DNA of 64,000 bases, taken from HGW-17 sp964516435 (GTDB lineage Bacteria; Myxococcota_A; Polyangia; HGW-17). Shown here one piece after another: positions 27,430-35,450 of the stretch. The stretch is from the NCBI GenBank assembly GCA_964516435.1, contig CAZEZP010000025.1, positions 1 to 64,000 on the forward strand, in the 5' to 3' direction. The notes under the pieces were generated by a model that made no database searches, was not told where the DNA came from, and was given only the letters and a program-made list of their open reading frames with translations. How positions within the stretch are numbered: the stretch's first letter is position 1; each line of letters starts with the position of its first letter. Made by a program: the position numbers and the translations under genes.

Positions 27430-28095
27430 TTAGGGACGACCCACTGCAACGAGGGGGAACATGCAGTTGCCTTCCAGTTGCCAGTCCTTTTCGCCAGGCT
27501 TCTTCTTGAACACGCACGCCAGCGTGCCGCCCTTGACATCCTGGATTTCGTTCTTCGCCTCGGGAGGCAGTTCCCGCGCCGCATCCAGCGTCTCGATGAC
27601 GTTTTCGTAGGGGATGGTGTCTTCCGGCACGATGGTCACCTTGCCCCAGTCGCTGAAGGCGCCCGCCGACTTGGGCGCATCCTTGCCGGCCGCCAGCGTG
27701 TTGTTCTTGTAGTGCGGCTTGTAGAACTTGTCATACAGGAACTTGCGCAGGGCGGCCGCGTTGTAGACCTTCTTGCCGCCCGCCATGGTCACCGGAATGC
27801 AGACCTGGTTCATGGCCGCCCGCTGCGGACACGCGGATCCGCCACTCTTGGTGGAGATGTCGTACCCGTCCTGCTTGATGTTGATGGTCAGGCCCAGCGT
27901 CTTCTGGTTGTCGTCCTGCTTCTGCTGCTGGGAACGGGACTGGCGGGGCGTGTCCACCAGCACGATGCCAATCTGGACGAACTGCGCGCTGAGCAGTGTG
28001 AACGGAATCAGCATGCACATCAGGTTCATGATGGGCATCAGATTGACATCTTCAATCTTCATGTCGACTTCGAGTCTTTTCGATTTCTTTGCCAT
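27430..28095 (-). CDS. TolR/ExbD-like protein with Asn in place of membrane Asp
   Basis: A 221-residue protein, the second of two TolR-type genes downstream of the TolQ homologue. The single span is NLMPIMNLMCMLIPFTLLSA. At the position of the conserved proton-carrying Asp it has Asn24, so it probably does not conduct on its own. The periplasmic domain is larger than usual (about 180 residues) and includes a Gln-rich stretch and several Cys. VTIVPEDTIPYENVIETLDA matches the ExbD C-terminal region. GAGGAG lies nine bases before the ATG. Confidence 0.84.
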   Translation of the reverse strand: MAKKSKRLEVDMKIEDVNLMPIMNLMCMLIPFTLLSAQFVQIGIVLVDTPRQSRSQQQKQDDNQKTLGLTINIKQDGYDISTKSGGSACPQRAAMNQVCIPVTMAGGKKVYNAAALRKFLYDKFYKPHYKNNTLAAGKDAPKSAGAFSDWGKVTIVPEDTIPYENVIETLDAARELPPEAKNEIQDVKGGTLACVFKKKPGEKDWQLEGNCMFPLVAVGRP

Positions 28096-28179
28096 GACTA
28101 CAGACTCCTCATTTCAGTCCAGATTGCGTCACGGCAGGCGCCTTTTACGGCCGCCGACCATGCCAGGACACCGGCAATC

Positions 28180-28815
28180 CTAGCGGGCGCGGGTCAGGCG
28201 CCGGCTCAGGAAGTTGTCCAACTTGGTCGAATACAGTTCCATGTCGTCGATGATTTTCTTGGTGAAGCCACCCAACAGCAACTGCGCCGTCAGGCAGGGA
28301 ACGGCCACGATGAGGCCGAACGCCGTCGTGTTCATGGCCACGGCGATACCATGGGACAGAACCGCGGAGCGGTTTTCGGGGGTGGCGGTGCCGAGGGCGT
28401 CGAACGCCTGGATCAGACCCATGATCGTTCCGAGCAGACCGACCAGCGTTGCAATGTTGGCGACGCCGTTGAGGGCCGGGGTGCGGCGGGTGACTTCGGG
28501 AGACACTTCCAGTTTGGCTTCGTCCAGGGCGGCGGAAATGGCCGCAGGGCCTTCACTGTACTTGGAGAGACCGGCCTTGATGACCCGGGGGAGCGCCGCG
28601 GTGGGGGCCGCGTTGCAGAGCTTGATGGCCTGGTCGATGTTGTTCGAGCCCACCAACTGCATGATCTGGCTCATGAACGCTTCCGCATTGATGTTGTAGC
28701 GGAACAGCAGAAAGATGGACCGTTCGATCATGATGGCGATGCCGAACGCCGCTGCGAAAAGAATGACATACATGAATTCGCCGCCGTCAACAAATGCCTT
28801 TGCAAGACCACTCAT
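28180..28815 (-). CDS. MotA/TolQ/ExbB proton-channel family protein
   Basis: A 211-residue inner-membrane protein with three predicted spans. VANIATLVGLLGTIMGLIQAF and the last span with NTTAFGLIVAVPCLTAQ are the TolQ/ExbB/AglR signature. The start is the third residue of the open frame (MSGLAKAF): GGAGG sits seven bases before that ATG, whereas the earlier ATG is only two bases from it. It heads the TolQ-TolR-TolR subset. The neighbouring genes upstream encode large TPR proteins, an order seen around the Glt/Agl motility loci, so it is the likely motor channel of that system. Confidence 0.9.
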   Translation of the reverse strand: MSGLAKAFVDGGEFMYVILFAAAFGIAIMIERSIFLLFRYNINAEAFMSQIMQLVGSNNIDQAIKLCNAAPTAALPRVIKAGLSKYSEGPAAISAALDEAKLEVSPEVTRRTPALNGVANIATLVGLLGTIMGLIQAFDALGTATPENRSAVLSHGIAVAMNTTAFGLIVAVPCLTAQLLLGGFTKKIIDDMELYSTKLDNFLSRRLTRAR

Positions 28816-28928
28816 TTCCATTCCTCCGGTAGGGCTCGAGGCCCGGTTAAAGTGTGAAACTCCAAAAAGCCTTTCCGAATCGGGTCGTGATTTCGGTTGT
28901 TCCTCGTTTCATCCGGGGTCCGTCCCCC

Positions 28929-28960
28929 GAGTGCAGCTCTTTATAACGTATTTTGCACTC
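28929..28960. promoter_or_regulatory. Perfect 7-base inverted repeat around a possible -10 box before tolQ
   Basis: GAGTGCA (28929-28935) and TGCACTC (28954-28960) are separated by 18 bases. On the minus strand TATAAA (28945-28940) falls between them, upstream of the TolQ gene, although no good -35 box is seen. The arrangement would suit an operator, or a hairpin in a transcript running in from the 83-residue gene. Confidence 0.35.
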
Positions 28961-28989
28961 CCAGGGGAAGAAAAAATTGCGACTCCTCA

Positions 28990-29241
28990 TCAAAATGGTC
29001 CGGTCGCCAGCGAGTCATGGATTTTCTTCAGGAAATCCCTGTAAAATCGTGGATCTTTCTCATCCCAGCGCCAGAAGCCGCCATACTCCCATGCCTTGAA
29101 GATCTCGAACTTGGGACGCGGGATCTGAACTTCCAGCACGTCGCCTTGCGCTTCCTTGGGATTCTGCGCGCGGGCCGGAGCCGCGAAAAACGCCATCGGA
29201 ATCAAGCAGAAAAAGGCAAAAAAACGAATGTTCTTCATCAT
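28990..29241 (-). CDS. Small secreted protein of the Glt/Agl-like block
   Basis: An 83-residue protein with a clear signal peptide (IRFFAFFCLIPMAFFAAPARAQ) and a mature part of about 57 residues: VLEVQIPRPKFEIFKAWEYG, then a Trp/Phe-rich tail. Its ATG overlaps the preceding stop by four bases (ATGA), so it is part of the operon. It is short and easily missed. Position corresponds to the small secreted gene that follows the TPR lipoprotein in Myxococcus motility loci, but I cannot establish homology by eye. Confidence 0.7.
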   Translation of the reverse strand: MMKNIRFFAFFCLIPMAFFAAPARAQNPKEAQGDVLEVQIPRPKFEIFKAWEYGGFWRWDEKDPRFYRDFLKKIHDSLATGPF

Positions 29242-30410
29242 TTCGAACCCTTTCCGGCGATCCGCTCGCGCGCCTGCGCCATCCAGTCGTCGACCCGGAT
29301 CTGCTGCGCGCGATCCGGATTCTTGCGCTTCTTGAGGATTTCCGCATAGGCCTTCGCATGAACCAGCAGTTTTTCGGCCCGCTCCTTCTCCGTGAGTTTC
29401 CCGATGGAGGGGAACTCATCCCAACTGGCATAGAGGAGCGCGAGGTTGTACTGGCAGATTTCACAGGACTTGTTGAGGGTGAGCGCATACTCGAACTTGG
29501 CGAGCGCCGCCTCCGGCTTCTTCTGCAGCAAATAGCCCGTCCCCAGGTTGAGCGGCAGGCGCCACTCCTTGCGCAGCACGCCGGAAGACCCGAGTTGTTC
29601 AGCCTTCTCCAGGAACTGCACGCCCTGGGAAACTTCGCCGCGCTCAAGCAGCAGCACGCCCATCGAAAACAGGGCTTCAGGATCCGAACTGGCCGACGGA
29701 TGCCCGAAGTACTTCTCGGCCTGCGACTTGTACCCCAGCACCGTGACGTTCATGCCCTTCTTCTCGGCCCCCTGAGCCAGGAACAAATAGTATTTTCCCA
29801 TCAGCACATGCCAGCGGGCCGAAGGCTCCACCGGGGGATTGCGCTTCTTGTACAGGCCCTGCATGTACTCCAGCACCGAGCGCATCTTCTCCATGTTCTC
29901 CTGCTGGTAGTAGATGATGGCCATCACTTCCAGCGCATCGAAATTGGCATAGTCCTGCTTGAGAATCTCGGTGATCAGCCGAAACGCCTCGGCATAGGCG
30001 TCGTCCGTCTTCTTCGCGGCCAGCGAGGCCGCCTGCGCCACCTTCTGAGCCAGTTTCTCGGCCTCGGTCTGCTCCTTCGGCGGCGCAGCACCGGCGTCCC
30101 CGGGCTTGGCGGCCGTGCCGGCATCCCCGGAAGCCGCAGCATCCGGAGCATCCTTGCCGGGCGCGGCGCCGGCATCCGCCGGTTGGCCGTCTGTCACGGA
30201 ATTGTTCACGCTGACGTCCTTGGCGGGCTTCTTCCCATCATCGGCCGCCTTCTCATCCGTCTTGCCGGTCTTGTCCGTCTGCGCCGCCGCATCCTTCTCG
30301 GGCGTCGTCTTCTTCTTTTTCTTGGAGCATCCCGACACGAGCACCAGGCTCAGCACGATCCACGTCAGGCTCCACAACCAATGAAACGTTCTGCTGGATG
30401 TCACCGGCAT
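29238..30410 (-). CDS. TPR lipoprotein (AglT/GltE-like)
   Basis: A 390-residue lipoprotein (LVLVSGC lipobox, Cys about residue 28). A Lys/Asp/Ala-rich linker runs over residues 30-115, followed by TPR-type helices: AYAEAFRLITEILKQDYANF, ARWHVLMGKYYLFLAQGAE, ALFSMGVLLLERGEVSQGV and ALAKFEYALTLNKSCEICQY. In Myxococcus the lipoprotein AglT/GltE has this architecture and the same position. It probably anchors periplasmic parts of the machine to the outer membrane. A GGAAGG ribosome site precedes the ATG and the gap to the 1673-residue gene is 18 bases. Confidence 0.8.
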   Translation of the reverse strand: MPVTSSRTFHWLWSLTWIVLSLVLVSGCSKKKKKTTPEKDAAAQTDKTGKTDEKAADDGKKPAKDVSVNNSVTDGQPADAGAAPGKDAPDAAASGDAGTAAKPGDAGAAPPKEQTEAEKLAQKVAQAASLAAKKTDDAYAEAFRLITEILKQDYANFDALEVMAIIYYQQENMEKMRSVLEYMQGLYKKRNPPVEPSARWHVLMGKYYLFLAQGAEKKGMNVTVLGYKSQAEKYFGHPSASSDPEALFSMGVLLLERGEVSQGVQFLEKAEQLGSSGVLRKEWRLPLNLGTGYLLQKKPEAALAKFEYALTLNKSCEICQYNLALLYASWDEFPSIGKLTEKERAEKLLVHAKAYAEILKKRKNPDRAQQIRVDDWMAQARERIAGKGSK

Positions 30411-30428
30411 GTTCGTCCTTCCTTCGGT

Positions 30429-33400
30429 TCAGCGGGAGAGCGGTTCCACTTCCGGCTGATAGAAGCGGCGCAACTTCTTCTTCGAAAACTCGGCGTACCC
30501 GGCCAGCGCCTCCTCGATGAGCGCCGACGAGAGACGCTCGGCCTCCACGATCTCGTAGAGCGCCGCAAACGTCTGGTTGTACTCGTCGGTCAGACGGTCC
30601 AGCGGAATGATGTTCAGATCCTGGTCCTGGCCGTCCAGGGCCACGCGGTACGTGCTGTTGTAATACGTCTTGCGGCTCCAGTTGAAGAAGCACGTCTCCA
30701 GTTCATCGGGCTTCGTCTGGGTGCAGCCGGATTTTCGCACCTCTTCCGGATTCTTGAGGTTCTCGCGGGCGATCATGGACAGGTAGGGGGCTTCCTCGAA
30801 GGCCCGGATGCCGCGCAGCAGCAACTGCATCCGCAGCGCCAGCAGGTCTCCCTTGATCTGGGCCACCTGGCGGCGGAACACACCCTTCTGGTTCTTGTAC
30901 CAGTCGTAGCCGCGGGCCAGGTTCTCGAGCGAACGCCCGTTGACGAGCATCACCGTCACCGTGTCCGTGGCCGGCTGCAGCACGCTCAGCCAGGCCAGGT
31001 TCTGCATCACCGTGATGAGTTTGCCGATGTCGTTGGCATCGGTGGAATCCGTGCGGATGCCCTTGAGAATGGCTTCGCTCTCGGTGATCGCGGGAATGTT
31101 CTTGCCGGCGAAGCGCTTCTTGGCCTGCGCCAGCGCCTTCTGCGCGATGGGCAACTGCTCCTTGATGTACTTGTTGATGTTTTCCGGGCCCATCTTTTCG
31201 CCGGCCTGCATCAGCGCCTGCTGCTCCTTGATCAGCGCGGCGATGTCCTTGCGCTCCGTGAGCGTCTTGGTGATGGCCTTCGCCACATCGCCGAGAGCCT
31301 GCAGATCCTTGATGAAATTGGGATATTTCTTGCTCATGGTCTGATACGTGGAAACCGCCGCCATGAGTTCCTTTTCGGGCACGCTGCCGGGCTGCTGCTG
31401 GTGCTTCTGGATGGTCTGGAGAGCGGCCAGGTACTGCTGGATCTCCGCCACGCATTCGGCCTGCTTCTTTTCCAGTTCCTCCTTGAGTTTCTCGAAGCGC
31501 TTGGTCAGTTCCTCCCCCTTGCCCTCCAGTTGCTTCTTCCACATGTCGAAGGCGATCTTGGCCTTCTCGAAGGTGTCGATTTCCGTGGTGGACTTCTCCT
31601 TGAACGGATTCTCGAAGGTCTTCACCAGCGAGTTCTCGGCATACTGGATGAGCGCCGTGGCGTAGTTGATGACGTGCACACCCGGATCCAGGCCGGCCTT
31701 CACCCCGGAATCATAGAGATCCTTGTATTCCTGGATGTAGCGCTCATACACCTCGGACGCCTTCTTGAACCTGTCCGAGTTGCGGGCCGCGGCCGCCTGC
31801 ACCTGGCTCATCAGACCGGCCTTGCGGTAGACCAGATCCAGCCGGGCCTTCCACATGCCCTCGTTTTCCTTGGTCTTCACCCGGGACAGCGGCACGTAGC
31901 CTTCCAAAAATGCCTCGTACGCCTCGATCCGGCTGATCATGGAACGGGCCGTATCCTCGCTGACGCCCCCCTGCGCCAAGTCGTCCATTTCCATATTGAA
32001 AACAATATCATTATAATAAAGCGTTTTATCAGAAACAATCACCTTGCAGCGACCATTTTGACAAGAAGGAGAAACATTATAATAGTTTTCAATTGAATCT
32101 TCCGGCAGGCCCATCTTGGCGCCCAACTGCTTGAGCAATTCGGCCTCGTCCACCTCGAACTCGCGGTTGTACATCTTCTTGGCCTTCTTGAAGATGTCGA
32201 AGAGCCGCTGGGCCTGGGCGATGGCCTTGGCGCGGTACCTGGGCCCCGCCGCCTTGTAGATCCAGAACAGTTTCTCTTCCGCCAGCACGCGGTACGAACT
32301 CTCGTCCTTGACCTCGATCTTCTTGTCCTTCTTGATGCGCCAGGCGCCTGATTTGACCACCGTCAGTTCCTGCCACATCTTCATGGCCAGATCTTCCATG
32401 AAGAACTTCGTAGCGGCCTCCGCGAGCTCGTAGATCAGGAATTCCTTGTAGCCGTCCTGATGCGCCATGGCCATCATGCGGCCCGTTGGCTCCTCGTAGA
32501 TCTTCTTCTGGAGGATCTCGATGGCGCCCGGATAATCCCCGAGTTCCTTGGTGCAGTTGTAGAGTTTCCAGTACACGCCGAAGAGGTTCTTCTCGTACTC
32601 CTCGAGCTTCTTGGTCTCCTTGTCGTCCGGCCGGCGATCCTTCATCTGGCTTTCCAGTTGCCGGAACATCAACTGGGCTTCCTGCCACTTCTTCGGATCG
32701 CTCTTTCCGGCGGCCTTGAGTTTCTCGGCCTCGGCGTACACCGCCTCGGCCTTCTTGACGAGTTCATTGAATTCCAGCGCCGAGATCATGAGCATCAGTT
32801 CGCGATGCTCCTTGTCGCCGCCGCATTTCTTCGACTCGAGCCGCTTGATGGCGGCATCCCGCTCGGTCACGAACGCCGCCTGGTTCTGCGGGTCCACGTC
32901 CTGGAACTTGTAGGTGAGGAACAGTTTGGTGGACGCATTGATGGCCACCGTGTGATTGCAGTAGTTTTCCAGAATCTGCCAGTAATGCTTGCGGGCCTCG
33001 TCGATCTGCTCGAAGTGCAGATAGATGTCCGCGATGTTGTTGATGAAGATGGGCGCGTTGTCGCTCTTGGGATAGATCTTCATGTACTCGAAGGCGTCCT
33101 GGATGTAGTTCTTGTAATCCTCGGTGACTTCCTTCGGCGTGTAGCGGATGCGCTTCTCCTCGTCCTTCACGTCGAAGGGCGGCGGCGGAATCCGCAGATC
33201 CAGTTTCTTGTCATACACTTCGTAGATGATGGCGGCGCTTTCCTTCTGGTGCTTGCTGCCCAGATGCGAATCGCGCACCTTGCGCCCCCACTGCAGGGTG
33301 GTCTGGATGAACTGCTTGCGCTGGGCCTCGTTTTCGGCGAGGTCGATCATGTAATCACGGTACGCCAGCAGAATCATGTAACTGGCATCGTACTCCAGCG

Positions 33401-35450
33401 AAGAGTTCGGGAAATCGCGGATGATGCCCTGGTAGTACTCCACCACCTTCTGGAACTCGTCCAGCGCCTTTTTCGCCAACTGGGCCTTTTCCGCACCCTG
33501 GGCATTCTTGGCCTGGTCGCCGATCTGCACGGCCTTGGCAATCATGGCCTGCCCCGTATCCAGCAGGGCGAACTGCCGGATCCCCAGCAGATCCTCGCGC
33601 AACTTGTCGATGCTGGCTGCGCGCAGGCGCATGTTGCGCCGCTGGTTCTCCTGGAGGAACCGCTGGTGCTGCACCAGGTAATTCTGGATCTCCTCGTTGG
33701 TGAACACCTTGTTCACGGCGAACTCGTACAGTTCGCGCTTCTTCTCCTGCCAAGCGCGCATCTGCTCGCGCAGCACGTTCTTGTCGCGCTCCGATTTGAC
33801 TTCCGAAATTTCCCGCTCGACATTCTTGATCTTCATGTCGATGAGGGAAATCATGTTCCAGAAGATGGCCGGCTTGTCGGGGTTGTAGCGCCAGCCGCCA
33901 TCCACATCCATCTTGCGGAAGATGTAGTCGTACAGTTCGTAGGCGAAATTGTAATCGCTCTCCGAGCGCTGGTATGTCTTGTTCTCCTCGTAACCCATGA
34001 AGAAGTCCGCCACGCCCTTCCAGATGCGCTTGACGTGGGGCTCGTTCTCTCGGCCCTTGTAGAACGTCAGGAGTTTCTTCGCGGGGCACTTGTCCGTGCA
34101 GGAAACCGGCACCGGAGCCGTCCAACTGAACTGCTTGGCGGGATCCTGATCCCCGCCTTCCACGAAACGCTCTTCCTGCAGCAAAAAGCCGATGTACTTG
34201 ATGGCGGCTTCATGCGGGCTGTTCTCGTCCAGGTTCTGGCCCATCGCCACTACCTGATCGAACAGTTTCATCGCCAGCGCGGCGTTGATCTCGTTCTGGT
34301 ACATCATCAGGCCCGCGAAGTAGATCACGTAGCCGCGCGTGGTGAGGGCGCGGTATTCCGGCCCCAGCGCCTGCTTGTACGCCGAGAGCGAATACCACTT
34401 GGTCATGGCCAGGTTGAACAATTTGTCCTTGTCCGATGTCTCGTTGGCGATGAAGGGAAGCCGGTAGTCCGCGGAAAGGTACTTGCCCAGCGTGGCCCAC
34501 GCCGTGCCCAGGAACTCCAGGCTGCCGTTCACGGGCCGGCAGGAAGCGAACGGGTCGAACTGCAGTTGCGTCGGGAAATCCGTGATGGTCCAGTTGACGT
34601 AGTCGGTCTGCGCCGTCATGGGCATGACTTCCAGGCCCTTGCGCACCAGGAAGGCCTTGAGGTCGTCGGTGAACGGGGAAAATCCCCAGTTGGCGCAAAC
34701 GGAGGCGATGGACAGGCGCGCCGGCATGGAGCCGTCCGCATCCTCCAGGGAGAAGGGCGGCTTTTCATACATGCGGGCCAGAAGATGCAGTACCGAGCCG
34801 ATGTCCCGGAAATTGGGATACGCGGTCACCAGTTTGCGCAGGTTGGCCTCGGCCTTGCGGTGATAGAAATCCACGCCGAAGTCGGCTTCCGCCGGACGCA
34901 CGGAGCCCTGGGCCAGTTCCCGGGCCTTGGCCATGATCAGATTGTATTCTTCCTCGTAGACGTCCTTGCCCGTCTTCTCGTCGCGGCGCACGAAATACAG
35001 GAACAACTCTTCTGCAATTTCCTGATAAATCACGGCCGTGCGCCAGAGCAGTTCGGGCGTCCACATGGGATCCGGATTCTTTTCGTACTGCTCCAGTTTC
35101 TGCTCGAGCAGGCGCAGCAACTTGGCGCGCTCCACGATGTCCCTGGCCTTGGCCACGCGGCTGTCGCGGTCCACCTCGGCGCGCAGGAACATCTCGTCGT
35201 TGCCCTTGAGCCGCTGCACCAGGTAGTCCGTGGTCTCGGCAAACCGGACGATGCCTTCCCTGTAGAGCAGGTAATCCCTGCGCAGCAGGTCGATTTCCTT
35301 CTGGATCGCAGGTTTTTCACGGGCTTCCACGGCAGGCGCGGCATCCTTCGCGGGCGTTTTCTCATCCTTCTTCGGCGGATTCTGGGCCAGAACCCCGGCG
35401 GGAACCGCGCAGATCAGGATGGCAGCAAGAAAAGAACGCGACATTCTCAT
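30429..35450 (-). CDS. Giant periplasmic TPR/coiled-coil protein (AgmU/GltD-like)
   Basis: A 1673-residue exported protein. The signal peptide SFLAAILICAVPAGVLAQ is followed by helical repeats throughout: TPR-like pairs, e.g. ALDEFQKVVEYYQGIIRDFP, and Lys/Glu-rich coiled coils. No catalytic motif is visible. Its ATG overlaps the upstream stop by four bases (ATGA). AgmU/GltD of Myxococcus is a large periplasmic TPR protein in an equivalent operon position, and I call this GltD-like by architecture only. The stretch encoding IENYYNVSPSCQNGRCKV and its neighbours (31983-32097) is oddly AT-rich compared with the rest of the gene. Likely role: scaffold spanning the periplasm. Confidence 0.8.
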   Translation of the reverse strand: MRMSRSFLAAILICAVPAGVLAQNPPKKDEKTPAKDAAPAVEAREKPAIQKEIDLLRRDYLLYREGIVRFAETTDYLVQRLKGNDEMFLRAEVDRDSRVAKARDIVERAKLLRLLEQKLEQYEKNPDPMWTPELLWRTAVIYQEIAEELFLYFVRRDEKTGKDVYEEEYNLIMAKARELAQGSVRPAEADFGVDFYHRKAEANLRKLVTAYPNFRDIGSVLHLLARMYEKPPFSLEDADGSMPARLSIASVCANWGFSPFTDDLKAFLVRKGLEVMPMTAQTDYVNWTITDFPTQLQFDPFASCRPVNGSLEFLGTAWATLGKYLSADYRLPFIANETSDKDKLFNLAMTKWYSLSAYKQALGPEYRALTTRGYVIYFAGLMMYQNEINAALAMKLFDQVVAMGQNLDENSPHEAAIKYIGFLLQEERFVEGGDQDPAKQFSWTAPVPVSCTDKCPAKKLLTFYKGRENEPHVKRIWKGVADFFMGYEENKTYQRSESDYNFAYELYDYIFRKMDVDGGWRYNPDKPAIFWNMISLIDMKIKNVEREISEVKSERDKNVLREQMRAWQEKKRELYEFAVNKVFTNEEIQNYLVQHQRFLQENQRRNMRLRAASIDKLREDLLGIRQFALLDTGQAMIAKAVQIGDQAKNAQGAEKAQLAKKALDEFQKVVEYYQGIIRDFPNSSLEYDASYMILLAYRDYMIDLAENEAQRKQFIQTTLQWGRKVRDSHLGSKHQKESAAIIYEVYDKKLDLRIPPPPFDVKDEEKRIRYTPKEVTEDYKNYIQDAFEYMKIYPKSDNAPIFINNIADIYLHFEQIDEARKHYWQILENYCNHTVAINASTKLFLTYKFQDVDPQNQAAFVTERDAAIKRLESKKCGGDKEHRELMLMISALEFNELVKKAEAVYAEAEKLKAAGKSDPKKWQEAQLMFRQLESQMKDRRPDDKETKKLEEYEKNLFGVYWKLYNCTKELGDYPGAIEILQKKIYEEPTGRMMAMAHQDGYKEFLIYELAEAATKFFMEDLAMKMWQELTVVKSGAWRIKKDKKIEVKDESSYRVLAEEKLFWIYKAAGPRYRAKAIAQAQRLFDIFKKAKKMYNREFEVDEAELLKQLGAKMGLPEDSIENYYNVSPSCQNGRCKVIVSDKTLYYNDIVFNMEMDDLAQGGVSEDTARSMISRIEAYEAFLEGYVPLSRVKTKENEGMWKARLDLVYRKAGLMSQVQAAAARNSDRFKKASEVYERYIQEYKDLYDSGVKAGLDPGVHVINYATALIQYAENSLVKTFENPFKEKSTTEIDTFEKAKIAFDMWKKQLEGKGEELTKRFEKLKEELEKKQAECVAEIQQYLAALQTIQKHQQQPGSVPEKELMAAVSTYQTMSKKYPNFIKDLQALGDVAKAITKTLTERKDIAALIKEQQALMQAGEKMGPENINKYIKEQLPIAQKALAQAKKRFAGKNIPAITESEAILKGIRTDSTDANDIGKLITVMQNLAWLSVLQPATDTVTVMLVNGRSLENLARGYDWYKNQKGVFRRQVAQIKGDLLALRMQLLLRGIRAFEEAPYLSMIARENLKNPEEVRKSGCTQTKPDELETCFFNWSRKTYYNSTYRVALDGQDQDLNIIPLDRLTDEYNQTFAALYEIVEAERLSSALIEEALAGYAEFSKKKLRRFYQPEVEPLSR

